Source: a virus. Taken from it: a stretch of 64,000 nucleotides of DNA. Location: positions 1 to 64,000 of IMG/VR virus record IMGVR_UViG_3300030002_000011, one strand, 5' to 3'. Made by a program: the position numbers and the translations under genes. Every line of letters begins with the position of its first letter. Position 1 is the first letter of the stretch. Below are positions 31,729-39,600 of this stretch, piece after piece. The notes below the pieces were generated by a model. The model was not told the origin of the DNA. It made no database searches and was given only the letters and a program-made list of their open reading frames with translations.

Positions 31729-32181
31729 GTGGAGCACCTGTTCAACTCCGCAGTGCGGGTCGAGCGACTCACGCTGACCGTTGACGACGGTGTCGCCACC
31801 ATGGCCTACTCGCAGGCCACCGACCCGGACCCGGCGATCAACGACGCTCTCCAGTTCCTGCGGTGCCGACTCGACATGAACTTCATCCGCGAGGGCAAGG
31901 ACGCACTCCCTGCCATGGTCGCGGGCAAGGCACCCGACCGGGTGGGCGTGATGCTCACAGGCCCCTACGCCCCCATCAGGGCCGGGGACCGCATCGTGAC
32001 CATCCCCAACGAGCGCGGAGCGATCCCGGTGGCTGGCACCTTCGAGATCCGCTCGATCCCTGACGAGGTCGTGGCCTTCGCCGACAGGCACCACATCGAG
32101 GTCCAGATCATCGAGACCGGTCAGGAGCTGACCGGCGAGAACTGGCCGTCCGAAGAGCCCATTGAGGACTTCGTCCCATGA
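31729..32181 (+). CDS. head-closure-like protein
   Basis: A 150-residue beta-rich protein starting at GTG 31729 shortly after the previous stop. Strand patterns (VRVERLTLTVDDGV, GVMLTGPYAPIRAGDRIV, HHIEVQIIE) and its place between connector and gp10-like genes match head-closure proteins such as SPP1 gp16 / HK97 gp7-like. Its end overlaps the next gene by 4 nt. Assignment is by order and fold impression. Confidence 0.5.
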   Translation: MEHLFNSAVRVERLTLTVDDGVATMAYSQATDPDPAINDALQFLRCRLDMNFIREGKDALPAMVAGKAPDRVGVMLTGPYAPIRAGDRIVTIPNERGAIPVAGTFEIRSIPDEVVAFADRHHIEVQIIETGQELTGENWPSEEPIEDFVP

Positions 32182-32555
32182 TCGAGGTCACCACCGACTG
32201 GTCCGACGTGGAGCGCGAGCTGGACCGCCTCATGATGATGCCCACCATGAAGGCCAAGGCGGCACTGCACGCTGTGCTCGACTTCGGCTTCGCCCAGACT
32301 CAGGCCGCTGTCCACGTGGAGTCCGGAGCCCTGAAGGCGTCCGGCAAGATCTCAGTCTCAGGAGGCGGAGAGACGTGGGAGGGTGAGATCCAGTACGGCG
32401 GAGCTGGCCCGGTCGACTACGCCATCTACGAGAAGCGCCGGGGCACCCACTGGGTGGGGAAGTCCGCAGCCCGTGGCGACCACGACTTTATGAGACCATT
32501 GGCTGACTTGCACCCCCTGTGGGTGGAAGCGATGCTGGAAGGACTCCGGAAGTGA
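32178..32555 (+). CDS. HK97 gp10-like tail-completion protein
   Basis: A 125-residue protein starting at ATG 32178. It has the usual order of the gp10 family: an N-terminal D-W-S-D-V-E-R-E-L helix, a central helix, V-E-S-G-A-L-K-A-S-G-K-I, then E-I-Q-Y-G-G and V-D-Y-A-I-Y-E-K-R-R-G-T-H, the conserved A-x-Y-x-E-x-G-T-x-x type motif. These proteins join tail to head. The last six residues L-E-G-L-R-K recur at the end of the next gene. Confidence 0.75.
   Translation: MIEVTTDWSDVERELDRLMMMPTMKAKAALHAVLDFGFAQTQAAVHVESGALKASGKISVSGGGETWEGEIQYGGAGPVDYAIYEKRRGTHWVGKSAARGDHDFMRPLADLHPLWVEAMLEGLRK
32536..32555 (+). repeat. left copy of 20-bp direct repeat flanking the inserted nuclease gene
   Basis: TGGAAGGACTCCGGAAGTGA, codons for L-E-G-L-R-K plus stop. 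It matches 33018-33037 in 19 of 20 positions, in the same reading phase. Confidence 0.85.
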
Positions 32556-33037
32556 AGCGCTGCACCATGTGTGGTGCGGTCAAGGACCTGACCGAGTTCT
32601 ACAAGTACCGCAAGGGCTACCGAGCTGAGTGCATCAGCTGTTGCAACAGGAGGTCATCGGCTCAGTACGAGAGCACGCGAGAGGCCACGGCGGAGACTCA
32701 TGCCAAGTGGCGCAGGGGCAACCCTGACTACCTCCACGGATACCACCTGCTCTCCAAGTACGGCCTCACCCCTGCCCAGTACGACGCGCTGCTCGAATCC
32801 CAGAACGGGTGCTGTGCGGTCTGTAAGGAGCCGGAGACAGCCGTCCACCAGAAGACCGGCCTTCCCCGTCGGTTGGCAGTAGATCATGACCATTCCTGTT
32901 GCCCCGGAGAGCGTTCCTGTGGGGCCTGTGTTCGAGGCCTACTGTGCTACTCGTGCAATACCGGACTGGGGGCTTTCCGGGACTCAGTGAGCAGGATTCA
33001 GTCCGCGCTCCGATACTTGGAAGGACTCCGGAAATGA
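32552..33037 (+). CDS. inserted HNH/endonuclease VII-like protein
   Basis: A 161-residue protein starting at GTG 32552 in the overlap with the gp10-like stop. Residues 4-40 hold C-T-M-C-G and C-I-S-C-C zinc ligands. The core S-K-Y-G-L-T-P-A-Q-Y-D, C-C-A-V-C, L-A-V-D-H-D-H-S, then V-R-G-L-L-C-Y-S-C-N is the recombination endonuclease VII/HNH pattern (catalytic D-H). Free-standing nucleases of this type spread between phage genomes. It splits two tail-completion genes and ends with a copy of the gp10-like gene end. Confidence 0.85.
   Translation: MKRCTMCGAVKDLTEFYKYRKGYRAECISCCNRRSSAQYESTREATAETHAKWRRGNPDYLHGYHLLSKYGLTPAQYDALLESQNGCCAVCKEPETAVHQKTGLPRRLAVDHDHSCCPGERSCGACVRGLLCYSCNTGLGAFRDSVSRIQSALRYLEGLRK
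33018..33037 (+). repeat. right copy of 20-bp direct repeat flanking the inserted nuclease gene
   Basis: TGGAAGGACTCCGGAAATGA. Its ATGA also provides the start codon of the next gene; in the left copy the same position reads GTGA and starts the nuclease. Confidence 0.85.
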
Positions 33038-33543
33038 CCGACCTCTCTCTGGCCATCCGCAACTACCTCGCGCAGGACGCTGGGCTGCGGGAGCTGCTGG
33101 GCCGCTCGATCAGCTGGGACACGTGGATCTTCGACGAGAACCCGATCAACGTGAAGGTGGAGAACACCGGCAAGTGCCTGCTCGTGATCAATGAGGACGG
33201 CACGTGGACGTCCCCCAACGACCACAACACGATGCGCTTCCCCCGGGTCTACATCGACATCTGGGCCGACCCCACCCGCAACGAGGACCGCTCGGTCAAG
33301 GTCAACGACGCCAAGTCCAAGATCGAGCGCATCCAGAAGCTCCTCGACAAGCACCTGCACCTCACCGACGCAGGCACCCGGCAGGGGATGCCATACATCT
33401 GGGGCACCACCGATCAGGTGGCCTCCAAGACGGGCGTGGTGGTCGCTGGGAGCCACCGCGTGGACGGACCCACCCTGTCTCCCATCCGGGACACCGACGG
33501 GGCCTACATGGGCCGCATGACCTACGGCGTGAACGTACCCTAA
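33034..33543 (+). CDS. tail-terminator-like protein
   Basis: A 169-residue protein starting at ATG 33034 in the right repeat copy. An early L-R-E-L-L-G-R-S-I-S-W and the strand-rich middle (RFPRVYIDIWAD) resemble neck/tail-terminator proteins of the lambda gpU/HK97 gp9-like group, which end the tail tube. Order after the gp10-like gene and before the major tail protein supports this; the sequence itself is not decisive. Confidence 0.5.
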   Translation: MTDLSLAIRNYLAQDAGLRELLGRSISWDTWIFDENPINVKVENTGKCLLVINEDGTWTSPNDHNTMRFPRVYIDIWADPTRNEDRSVKVNDAKSKIERIQKLLDKHLHLTDAGTRQGMPYIWGTTDQVASKTGVVVAGSHRVDGPTLSPIRDTDGAYMGRMTYGVNVP

Positions 33544-33546
33544 GCA

Positions 33547-33558
33547 GTTTCCAAAAAG
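33547..33558. promoter_or_regulatory. dispersed palindrome in a gene gap, 1 mismatch
   Basis: GTTTCCAAAAAG in the 36-nt gap before the glycosyltransferase gene, just upstream of its AAGGAGG. Confidence 0.5.
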
Positions 33559-33579
33559 AGAGACCCAAGGAGGTCCAAG

Positions 33580-34740
33580 ATGAAGGTGTTGCTCCGCACA
33601 CCGATGAGTCGGTACTCCGGCTATGGCAACGATGGGATCGGACTGGCGCAGGCATTGATGCGCGCCGGAGCCGACGTCTACCTACAGGCCACCTCAGTGG
33701 ACGCCCCCCTCCCGCAGGACGTGGCCAACCTGCTGACCAAGGAGCTGGCCGCTCCGTTCGACCTCTACATCAACCACGTCGACCCGGCCAACCTCCAGTG
33801 CCCCGACGAGGTCGTACCCCACGCAGCGGTCAAGGTCGCATGGACCATGTGGGAGTACTCCAACCTGCTCAACCTCGCCAAGAAGTCTCGCAAGGACCTG
33901 CGCAAGCGGCTGAAGAACTTCGACGCCTTCATCGGCTACTCCGACGTCGACCCGGACTGCTTCCGGCCCTACTTCGACGGCCCGCTGTTCGTCCTTCAGG
34001 GCGGCTTCGACCCCGCCGAGTGGCCCCACATGTTCGACCGGGAGTGGGACACCAAGGAGTTCCACTTCGCCCAGATCGGTGTGCTCAGCGAGCGCAAGGA
34101 TCCCTTCCGCACCATCGAGGCGTTCCGGCTCGCGCGCACCATGGACGCGGAGTTCTGGCGCTGGGCCCGGCTCAGCCTGAAGACCACTGCCCCCGGCCTG
34201 CACCACAAGATCGAGGACCTGTACCGGGACATCGACCCGGAGACCGGTGACGAGTTCTCCTCCCTGCGGATCTTCTACGACATCTGGCCGACCGAGGTGG
34301 TCCGCCAGTTCTACAAGGTCCAGCACTGCCTGCTGGCCCCGTCCCGGGGTGAGGGCAAGAACGTCCCGGCGCTGGAGTTCATGAGCACCGGAGGCACGGT
34401 CATCGCCACCAACTGGGCAGGCCACACCCAGTGGCTCGACCCTGCCTACTCCTACCCGCTGGCCTACACGCTGGAGCCGGTCAGCTCTGATTTTCCAGAA
34501 ACGTTCAACGCTCGGGCGTCCATCGAAGACCTCGCCCGGCTGATGATCCACGTCTTCCAGCACCGCAACGAGGCCCACGAGAAGGGCGAGCTGGCTGCCC
34601 GCATCATCCCGCAGGCACACAGCTGGGATGCCGTCGTGGCGAAGCTCTTCCTGAAGCTCAAGGACAACCTCCCCGCCGCTCAGGGCGAACGCCTGTGGAC
34701 CTTGGCCCAGATCGCGAGAAGCGAACATGCAGATCGTTGA
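33580..34740 (+). CDS. family 4 (GT-B) glycosyltransferase
   Basis: A 386-residue protein with CAAGGAGG eight bases before ATG 33580. It starts with a strand and Y-S-G-Y-G-N-D-G-I-G-L, the donor/acceptor loop of GT4 enzymes, and carries F-A-Q-I-G-V-L-S-E-R-K-D near residue 165 and S-R-G-E-G-K-N-V-P-A-L-E-F-M-S-T-G-G near 257, the E-x7-E type nucleotide-sugar site. It lies among tail genes, so it may glycosylate a tail or fibre protein. It is unrelated in fold to the cassette at 8584-11147. Confidence 0.8.
   Translation: MKVLLRTPMSRYSGYGNDGIGLAQALMRAGADVYLQATSVDAPLPQDVANLLTKELAAPFDLYINHVDPANLQCPDEVVPHAAVKVAWTMWEYSNLLNLAKKSRKDLRKRLKNFDAFIGYSDVDPDCFRPYFDGPLFVLQGGFDPAEWPHMFDREWDTKEFHFAQIGVLSERKDPFRTIEAFRLARTMDAEFWRWARLSLKTTAPGLHHKIEDLYRDIDPETGDEFSSLRIFYDIWPTEVVRQFYKVQHCLLAPSRGEGKNVPALEFMSTGGTVIATNWAGHTQWLDPAYSYPLAYTLEPVSSDFPETFNARASIEDLARLMIHVFQHRNEAHEKGELAARIIPQAHSWDAVVAKLFLKLKDNLPAAQGERLWTLAQIARSEHADR
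34491..34502. promoter_or_regulatory. dispersed palindrome site, exact core
   Basis: TTTTCCAGAAAC inside the GT4 gene; codons GAT TTT CCA GAA ACG. Confidence 0.65.
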
Positions 34741-34951
34741 GCTTCGCTGCCCAGTGGGACCACGCCGCCTGCTGGCCAAGACCGTTGTGGCCGGAGGACA
34801 CCCCAAGATCGTGGACGGCAACCTCGTGGAGCTGTCCTGTGATGACTGCAAGAAGACCATGCGGCGGGAGGGGAAGCCGGTGCTGCGAGTGCTCCACCGG
34901 TTCAACCTGATCGGCGATCTGGTGGAGTCGGAGGCCGTCTACCAGCCCTGA
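34727..34951 (+). CDS. small cysteine-containing protein
   Basis: A 74-residue protein starting at ATG 34727, overlapping the glycosyltransferase end by 14 nt. It has R-C-P-V-G near the start and S-C-D-D-C-K near residue 42, an incomplete zinc-ribbon-like set. The pattern L-R-C-P-x-G-x-R-R-L-L-A-K is reminiscent of small Mu Com-like or mobile zinc-ribbon proteins of phages, but one ligand is missing. Unknown role. Confidence 0.5.
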   Translation: MQIVELRCPVGPRRLLAKTVVAGGHPKIVDGNLVELSCDDCKKTMRREGKPVLRVLHRFNLIGDLVESEAVYQP

Positions 34952-34958
34952 GGGCTGA

Positions 34959-34975
34959 GGCCGATCTTCAGAGGT
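34959..34975 (+). promoter_or_regulatory. class-1 (late) promoter candidate f
   Basis: GGCCGATCTTCAGAGGT, 17 bases identical to site a, in the gap before the major tail gene; a leader of about 50 nt with GAAGGAG follows. Confidence 0.7.
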
Positions 34976-35028
34976 AGGCAAGAACTCGAACCTGTTCACT
35001 TGCCAACTCGTTCTGAAGGAGATCGACC

Positions 35029-35607
35029 ATGGGCAACCCGACAGTTGAGGGTTTCAGCATCTCTCACGCCGCCATCCTTGACGGGGCCACCGGTCTCGAA
35101 GAGGAGTTTGGTGACATCTACGGCATCCGGTCTGGCTCCATGGAGCTTGATCAGGACAGCTACGACAACACCGGCGACGACACCATCCTGTCGACGTGGT
35201 ACTGGGCCAACAAGGTCAACGTGACGGTGCAGGGCGGCTACATCCCGTTCCAGACCCTGTCGCTGATCTCCGGCTCGGTCGTGGCCAGCTCCGGCACGGG
35301 CGCGAACCAGACCTTCACTCTCCCCCTGTGGGAAGAGAACACGATGAACACCAAGCCGCGACCGATGGTCGTGCGGGTGCCGTCCAAGGACGCCGACGGT
35401 GTCGTGCGCCTGCTGGACTTCGTGCTCTACAAGGTCCAGTTCCAGCCCTTCAGCTTTGACGGCCCGTCGTACAAGGAAGGCCTGCTGCTGAACTACAACG
35501 GTTCCGCACTGTTCTCCTCGACCGACGAGAAGGGCAACCCGGTCCTCGACAGCCGCACCGGCCAGCCGACCAAGCGCATCGGACACCTGCTGAGCCGTCC
35601 GCTCTGA
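35029..35607 (+). CDS. major tail (tube) protein
   Basis: A 192-residue protein starting at ATG 35029 with GAAGGAG upstream. It is beta-rich with few charged helices (TVEGFSISHAAILDG, then VNVTVQGGYIPFQTLSLI, KPRPMVVRVPSKD), consistent with tube proteins that stack as hexamers. It has its own late promoter, as expected for a highly expressed protein, and is directly followed by the frameshifted chaperone genes, a very stable gene order in siphophages. Confidence 0.75.
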   Translation: MGNPTVEGFSISHAAILDGATGLEEEFGDIYGIRSGSMELDQDSYDNTGDDTILSTWYWANKVNVTVQGGYIPFQTLSLISGSVVASSGTGANQTFTLPLWEENTMNTKPRPMVVRVPSKDADGVVRLLDFVLYKVQFQPFSFDGPSYKEGLLLNYNGSALFSSTDEKGNPVLDSRTGQPTKRIGHLLSRPL

Positions 35608-35617
35608 CGCTGGAGCT

Positions 35618-35629
35618 GATTCCAAAAAC
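35618..35629. promoter_or_regulatory. degenerate palindrome in a gene gap
   Basis: GATTCCAAAAAC, two mismatches, in the 45-nt gap before the chaperone genes; similar to the gap site at 33547. Confidence 0.3.
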
Positions 35630-35652
35630 AACTAAGTAGGAGAGAGAGTCGC

Positions 35653-36186
35653 ATGACGACCGGAAACACTGACATCGACACCTTGGCACCGGAGGCAACC
35701 CCGGTGGCTTTGGTGTCCGGCACCCAGATCAAGGTCGAGCGTCTCAAGACGCGGGCCCTGATGTCCCTGCTGAAGATCCTCACCCGAGGCGCATCGGAGG
35801 TCTTGCCCACCCTGAGCTTCGACCCGAACACCTCCACCGAGGCGTTCACCGGCCAGCTGCTGGGGGCGGTCATCATCGCCATCCCGGAGGCGGAGGACGA
35901 GGCCGTCGAGTTCATCAACCGGATGGTCTTCCCGGCAGGTCTCCACGACGGGGCCCGCCTGACTGCCATCGAGAAGGCCGAGAACGAGCAGGCCGAAGCC
36001 GAGCTTCGTCTGGAGCTGGTTGACCCGGAGATCGATGACCTCGTCACCATCTTGGAGCAGATCATCAAGGTCGAGGCACCCCACATCGTGGCACTGGGAA
36101 AACGTCTAGCTCTTCTGCTGAAGGTCCAGCAGACGAGCGCAGTCGCGAAGCAGGGCGCATCCTCGAAGAGAAGCTCGCGGTCCTAG
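35653..36186 (+). CDS. tail assembly chaperone, short form (gpG-like)
   Basis: A 177-residue protein with AGGAGAGAG before ATG 35653. Helical and acidic, with an N-terminal T-Q-I-K-V-E-R-L-K-T-R and a Lys/Ser-rich end. Located between major tail and tape measure genes, it is the gpG equivalent that coats the tape measure during tail assembly. A slippery heptamer late in the gene directs some ribosomes into the overlapping downstream frame. Confidence 0.8.
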   Translation: MTTGNTDIDTLAPEATPVALVSGTQIKVERLKTRALMSLLKILTRGASEVLPTLSFDPNTSTEAFTGQLLGAVIIAIPEAEDEAVEFINRMVFPAGLHDGARLTAIEKAENEQAEAELRLELVDPEIDDLVTILEQIIKVEAPHIVALGKRLALLLKVQQTSAVAKQGASSKRSSRS

Positions 36187-36656
36187 ACCCCGATGGCCTC
36201 CTCGGTGGGTTCTCAGCTGCCTTCGACCTCGTGTCGGCGGAGTACGGCTGGGCCGACGAGGTCATCTGGGAGCTTCCCCTCGCACGCTTCCGGCAGATCA
36301 CCGCAGCCATCCAGCAGCGGCGCTTCTTCCAGAAACGAGATGAGGATGGCCGCTTCTCATGGCTGGCACGGAACCTCGCGGGGTTCATCGTCAACGGATA
36401 CATGGCGGATGCGAAGGACAAGAAGGAGCCTCTGGCTCAGGCAGGGTCCCTCGCGTACGACGACATCGAGGCCGCAATGCTCGGGGCCACTCCCGACAGG
36501 CAGACCTCACCCTCTGTTCCGACAGAGAACGGCAAGGCACCTGACATCGATCCGAACGAGGCCATCGCTCGGGCACTAGCGAAGAACAGCAACGGGTCCT
36601 TCGAGAGGCTCCGGGGCATGGTAGGGGGCCTCGACCAGCGGGGAAAGATGCTCTAG
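35653..36656 (+). CDS. tail assembly chaperone, frameshifted long form (gpGT-like)
   Basis: The -1 slip at 36096-36102 joins codons 1-150 of the short form to a frame that is open without a stop from 36102 to 36656, giving about 334 residues. The added part includes EYGWADEVIWELPLARFRQI, F-F-Q-K-R-D-E-D and a Lys/Asp-rich C-terminus, the T domain that bridges tape measure and tube protein in lambda. The downstream reading frame has no good start of its own near the junction, supporting the fusion. Confidence 0.85.
36096..36102 (+). other. -1 ribosomal frameshift site GGGAAAA
   Basis: In the zero frame the bases read (CT)G GGA AAA, a standard X-XXY-YYZ slippery heptamer for a -1 shift; after slipping, reading continues AAA ACG TCT. 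It is located 28 codons before the short form's stop. Confidence 0.85.
36325..36336. promoter_or_regulatory. dispersed palindrome site, 1 mismatch
   Basis: TCTTCCAGAAAC in the long chaperone frame, read TTC TTC CAG AAA CGA. Confidence 0.45.
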
Positions 36657-36674
36657 GCACAAAGGAGGTGGGCA

Positions 36675-39600
36675 ATGGCTGAGAACGAGACTCGGGTCAT
36701 CTACAAGGCCATTGCCGACTTCTCCGCTGTTGCCCGGGAGGCACGCAAGGCCAAGGCTGAGATCGCGGCTCTGAAGGCCGAGGAGGCTGGCCTCAACGCC
36801 GCGTCCGTCTCGGGGGCCAAGGCGTCCACAGCGGCCACGCAGGGCCACACCAAGGCCATCAGCAACGACACCAACGCCGTGCACGAGAGTGCCAACGCGC
36901 ACCGGGATCACAACACCGTCCTCAAGGAGGGTGGAGCTGCTGCGAGCGCCCTCGGGAATGCCACCTCGAAGGCTGACACCGTCCTCAAGAGCGCCACCTC
37001 CACGATCTCCAAGCACGCTGGTGAGGCGCGGAGGATGGCCACCGAGACCGAGCGCGTCGGGGCGGCGCTGACTCCGGCAGCCTCCAAGATGACCAACTTC
37101 CAGCGCGGGGTGCAGCGCGCGGTCCCGTGGGTCGAGAAGATCAACAACGGCTTCGACAAGCTCGGCAAGTGGCGACCCAAGCTGACGCCGCCTTTCATCG
37201 CGTTGGTCCCGATCATCGCTGGCCTGCTGTCCCTGATGAACCCTCTGGTGGCAGGCATCGGCGCACTGGGCGGCGCGGGCATCGGGCTGGCCTCCAGCCT
37301 CGGTCAGGTCGCCGGAGCGGCCCTCGCAGCCATCCCGGCACTGTTCTCCCTGCTCTCCATCGTCGGGGCCCTCAAGGTGGCCTTCAGCGGCATCGGAGGG
37401 GTGTTCTCGGCCTTCAAGGCAGCGAAGAAGGCTGGAGCCTCAGGTGGGGGTGGCGGAGGCGGCGGTGGAAGCTCACAGGCCGAGATCTCGCAGGCCGAGA
37501 AGGTCGCCCGCGCCCGGGAGAACCTGCGCCGCGCCACGGAGAACCTGAAGTGGGCTGAAGAGGATCTCGCCGACGCCCGCAAGGACTACCTCCAGAGGCT
37601 GAAGGATCTGGAGCAGACCGCCAAGGATGCAGCTGCCTCGGAGAAGCGCCTCACCGCCCAGCGGGAGAACGCGGAGAAGAACCTCGCTCGGATCTTGGCC
37701 GACCCGAACTCGACCAAGGCCGAGAAGATGGCCGCGCAGGCAGCCGTCGAGGACGCCAAGACCGCCGAGCAGAAGGCCAAGGACAACAACGCGAAACTTC
37801 AGGATGACCTGAAGGACATGAAGAAGAAGGGCATGAAGGGTGACCGGGCGGTCATCATGGCCCAGCGTGCCCTGACCGATGCCATCTGGGCTCAGCGGGA
37901 CGCACAGATCGCGCTGATCAACGCCAAGAAGGGCGACGCCAAGGCCTCCGGTGGTGGGGCCTCCGCCAACAACGCGCTCGCCGCCGCACTGGCCAAGCTC
38001 TCCCCCTCGGCTCGCAAGTTCGTCGAGGCGATCCTCGCCATGGACAAGGCGTGGACCAAGGTCAAGAGGACCGTGCAGGAGTCCTTCTTCTCCAAGATCG
38101 TCAACGACACCGGCAAGCTGCGCTCGATGCTGCCCACCATCCAGAGCCTGCTGTCTGACACCGCAGGTGCGCTCGGCGACGTCGCCCACGAGTTCATCGG
38201 GATGATCTCCTCCCCGGAGTGGAAGAGCGACCTGATCCTGCTGGGCAAGCAGAACGTCCCTCTGATCCACGCCATCGGTGGCGGGCTGAACGTCCTGTGG
38301 GGCGTCTTCAAGGACCTCACCGTCATCGCGATGCCATTCCTGATCGAACTCGCCAAGGGGTTCAAGAAGGGTGCCGAGAACATCGCGGCCATGGTCAAGG
38401 AGGCCCGCAAGAGCGGGTCCCTCAGCAAGTGGCTGATGGGTGACAAGGAGACCGGGTCGAAGGGTGTCCTCGGGACGCTGCGCCAGTGGTGGCAGATCAT
38501 CAAGAACATCGCCAAGACCCTGTTCAACTTCGCCAAGGCGGCGGAGGCGTTCGGTGGTTGGATCACCGACGGTATCCAGAAGACCACCGAGGGCTGGCTG
38601 GCGTCCTCCGAGGCAGCCACCAAGAAGGGATCTCCTTTCAAGAAATGGCTTGAGGACATCAAGCCCCTCCTGTCCGAGATCTCCCGGATGTTCGGCACCT
38701 TCTTCAAGTGGTTCGGCAAGCAGGCTGCCGACCCGAAGAACATCAAGCAGATGACGGAGATCTTCAAGAAGATCACCGACGATCTTGGTCCCAAGCTGGC
38801 GTCACTGTTCGATGCCCTGAGCAAGGCCAACATTGGCCCCAAGTTCGTGGACTCGCTGATCAAGATCGTCGACCTGATCACCACACTGGTGGATGGCCCC
38901 GGCACTGCGGTCTTCTTCGACACCCTGAACGGGCTCCTCGACATCCTGCTGACCGTCATCAAGATGCCAGTCATCGGCCCCGTCCTCCAGATGCTCATCG
39001 GAGCCGCCGCAGCTATCGGAGCCATGTCCTTCGTGGCCAAGTTCACCGGCCTTGAGAACCTCATCGGGTGGCTGATCAAGCTCTACAAGACCGGTGGCAT
39101 CCTCAAGTTCTTCGAGTCGCTGAAGACCGTCCTGATGAAGCTCTTCGGCATCACCGGGAAGCGGTACACCGGACTCAGCTTCATCAAGGCGATGTTCTAT
39201 GGGATCGCCGACGGAGCCAAGTTCCTTTTCGGAAAGCTCGGCAAGCTGTTCGGCCTGTTCAAGGGGCTGCCCAAGCTCCTCAGTGGGCTGAAGGGCTTCA
39301 AGTGGCTAGGCAGCCTGCTCGATGGCTTCAAGGTCCTCCTCTCCGGGGGAGGTCTGAAGGGCTTCTCCACCCTGATCAAGGGGTTCGGTAGCCTCAAGGG
39401 GTTCGCGTCGATCCTGAAGGGTGCAGGTGGCCCGCTCGCGGCCATCGCGTCGATTCTGGGCACCATCGTGGGCGACGTCATCTCGAACAACGCCCCCGAG
39501 GGCAAGGACGGATCCGGCCAGCGGCTCGGAGGCAACACCCTCTCCGGGGCAGCCACAGGCGCAGGCATCGGTGGCTCTGTCGGCCTGCTGTTCGGTGGCA

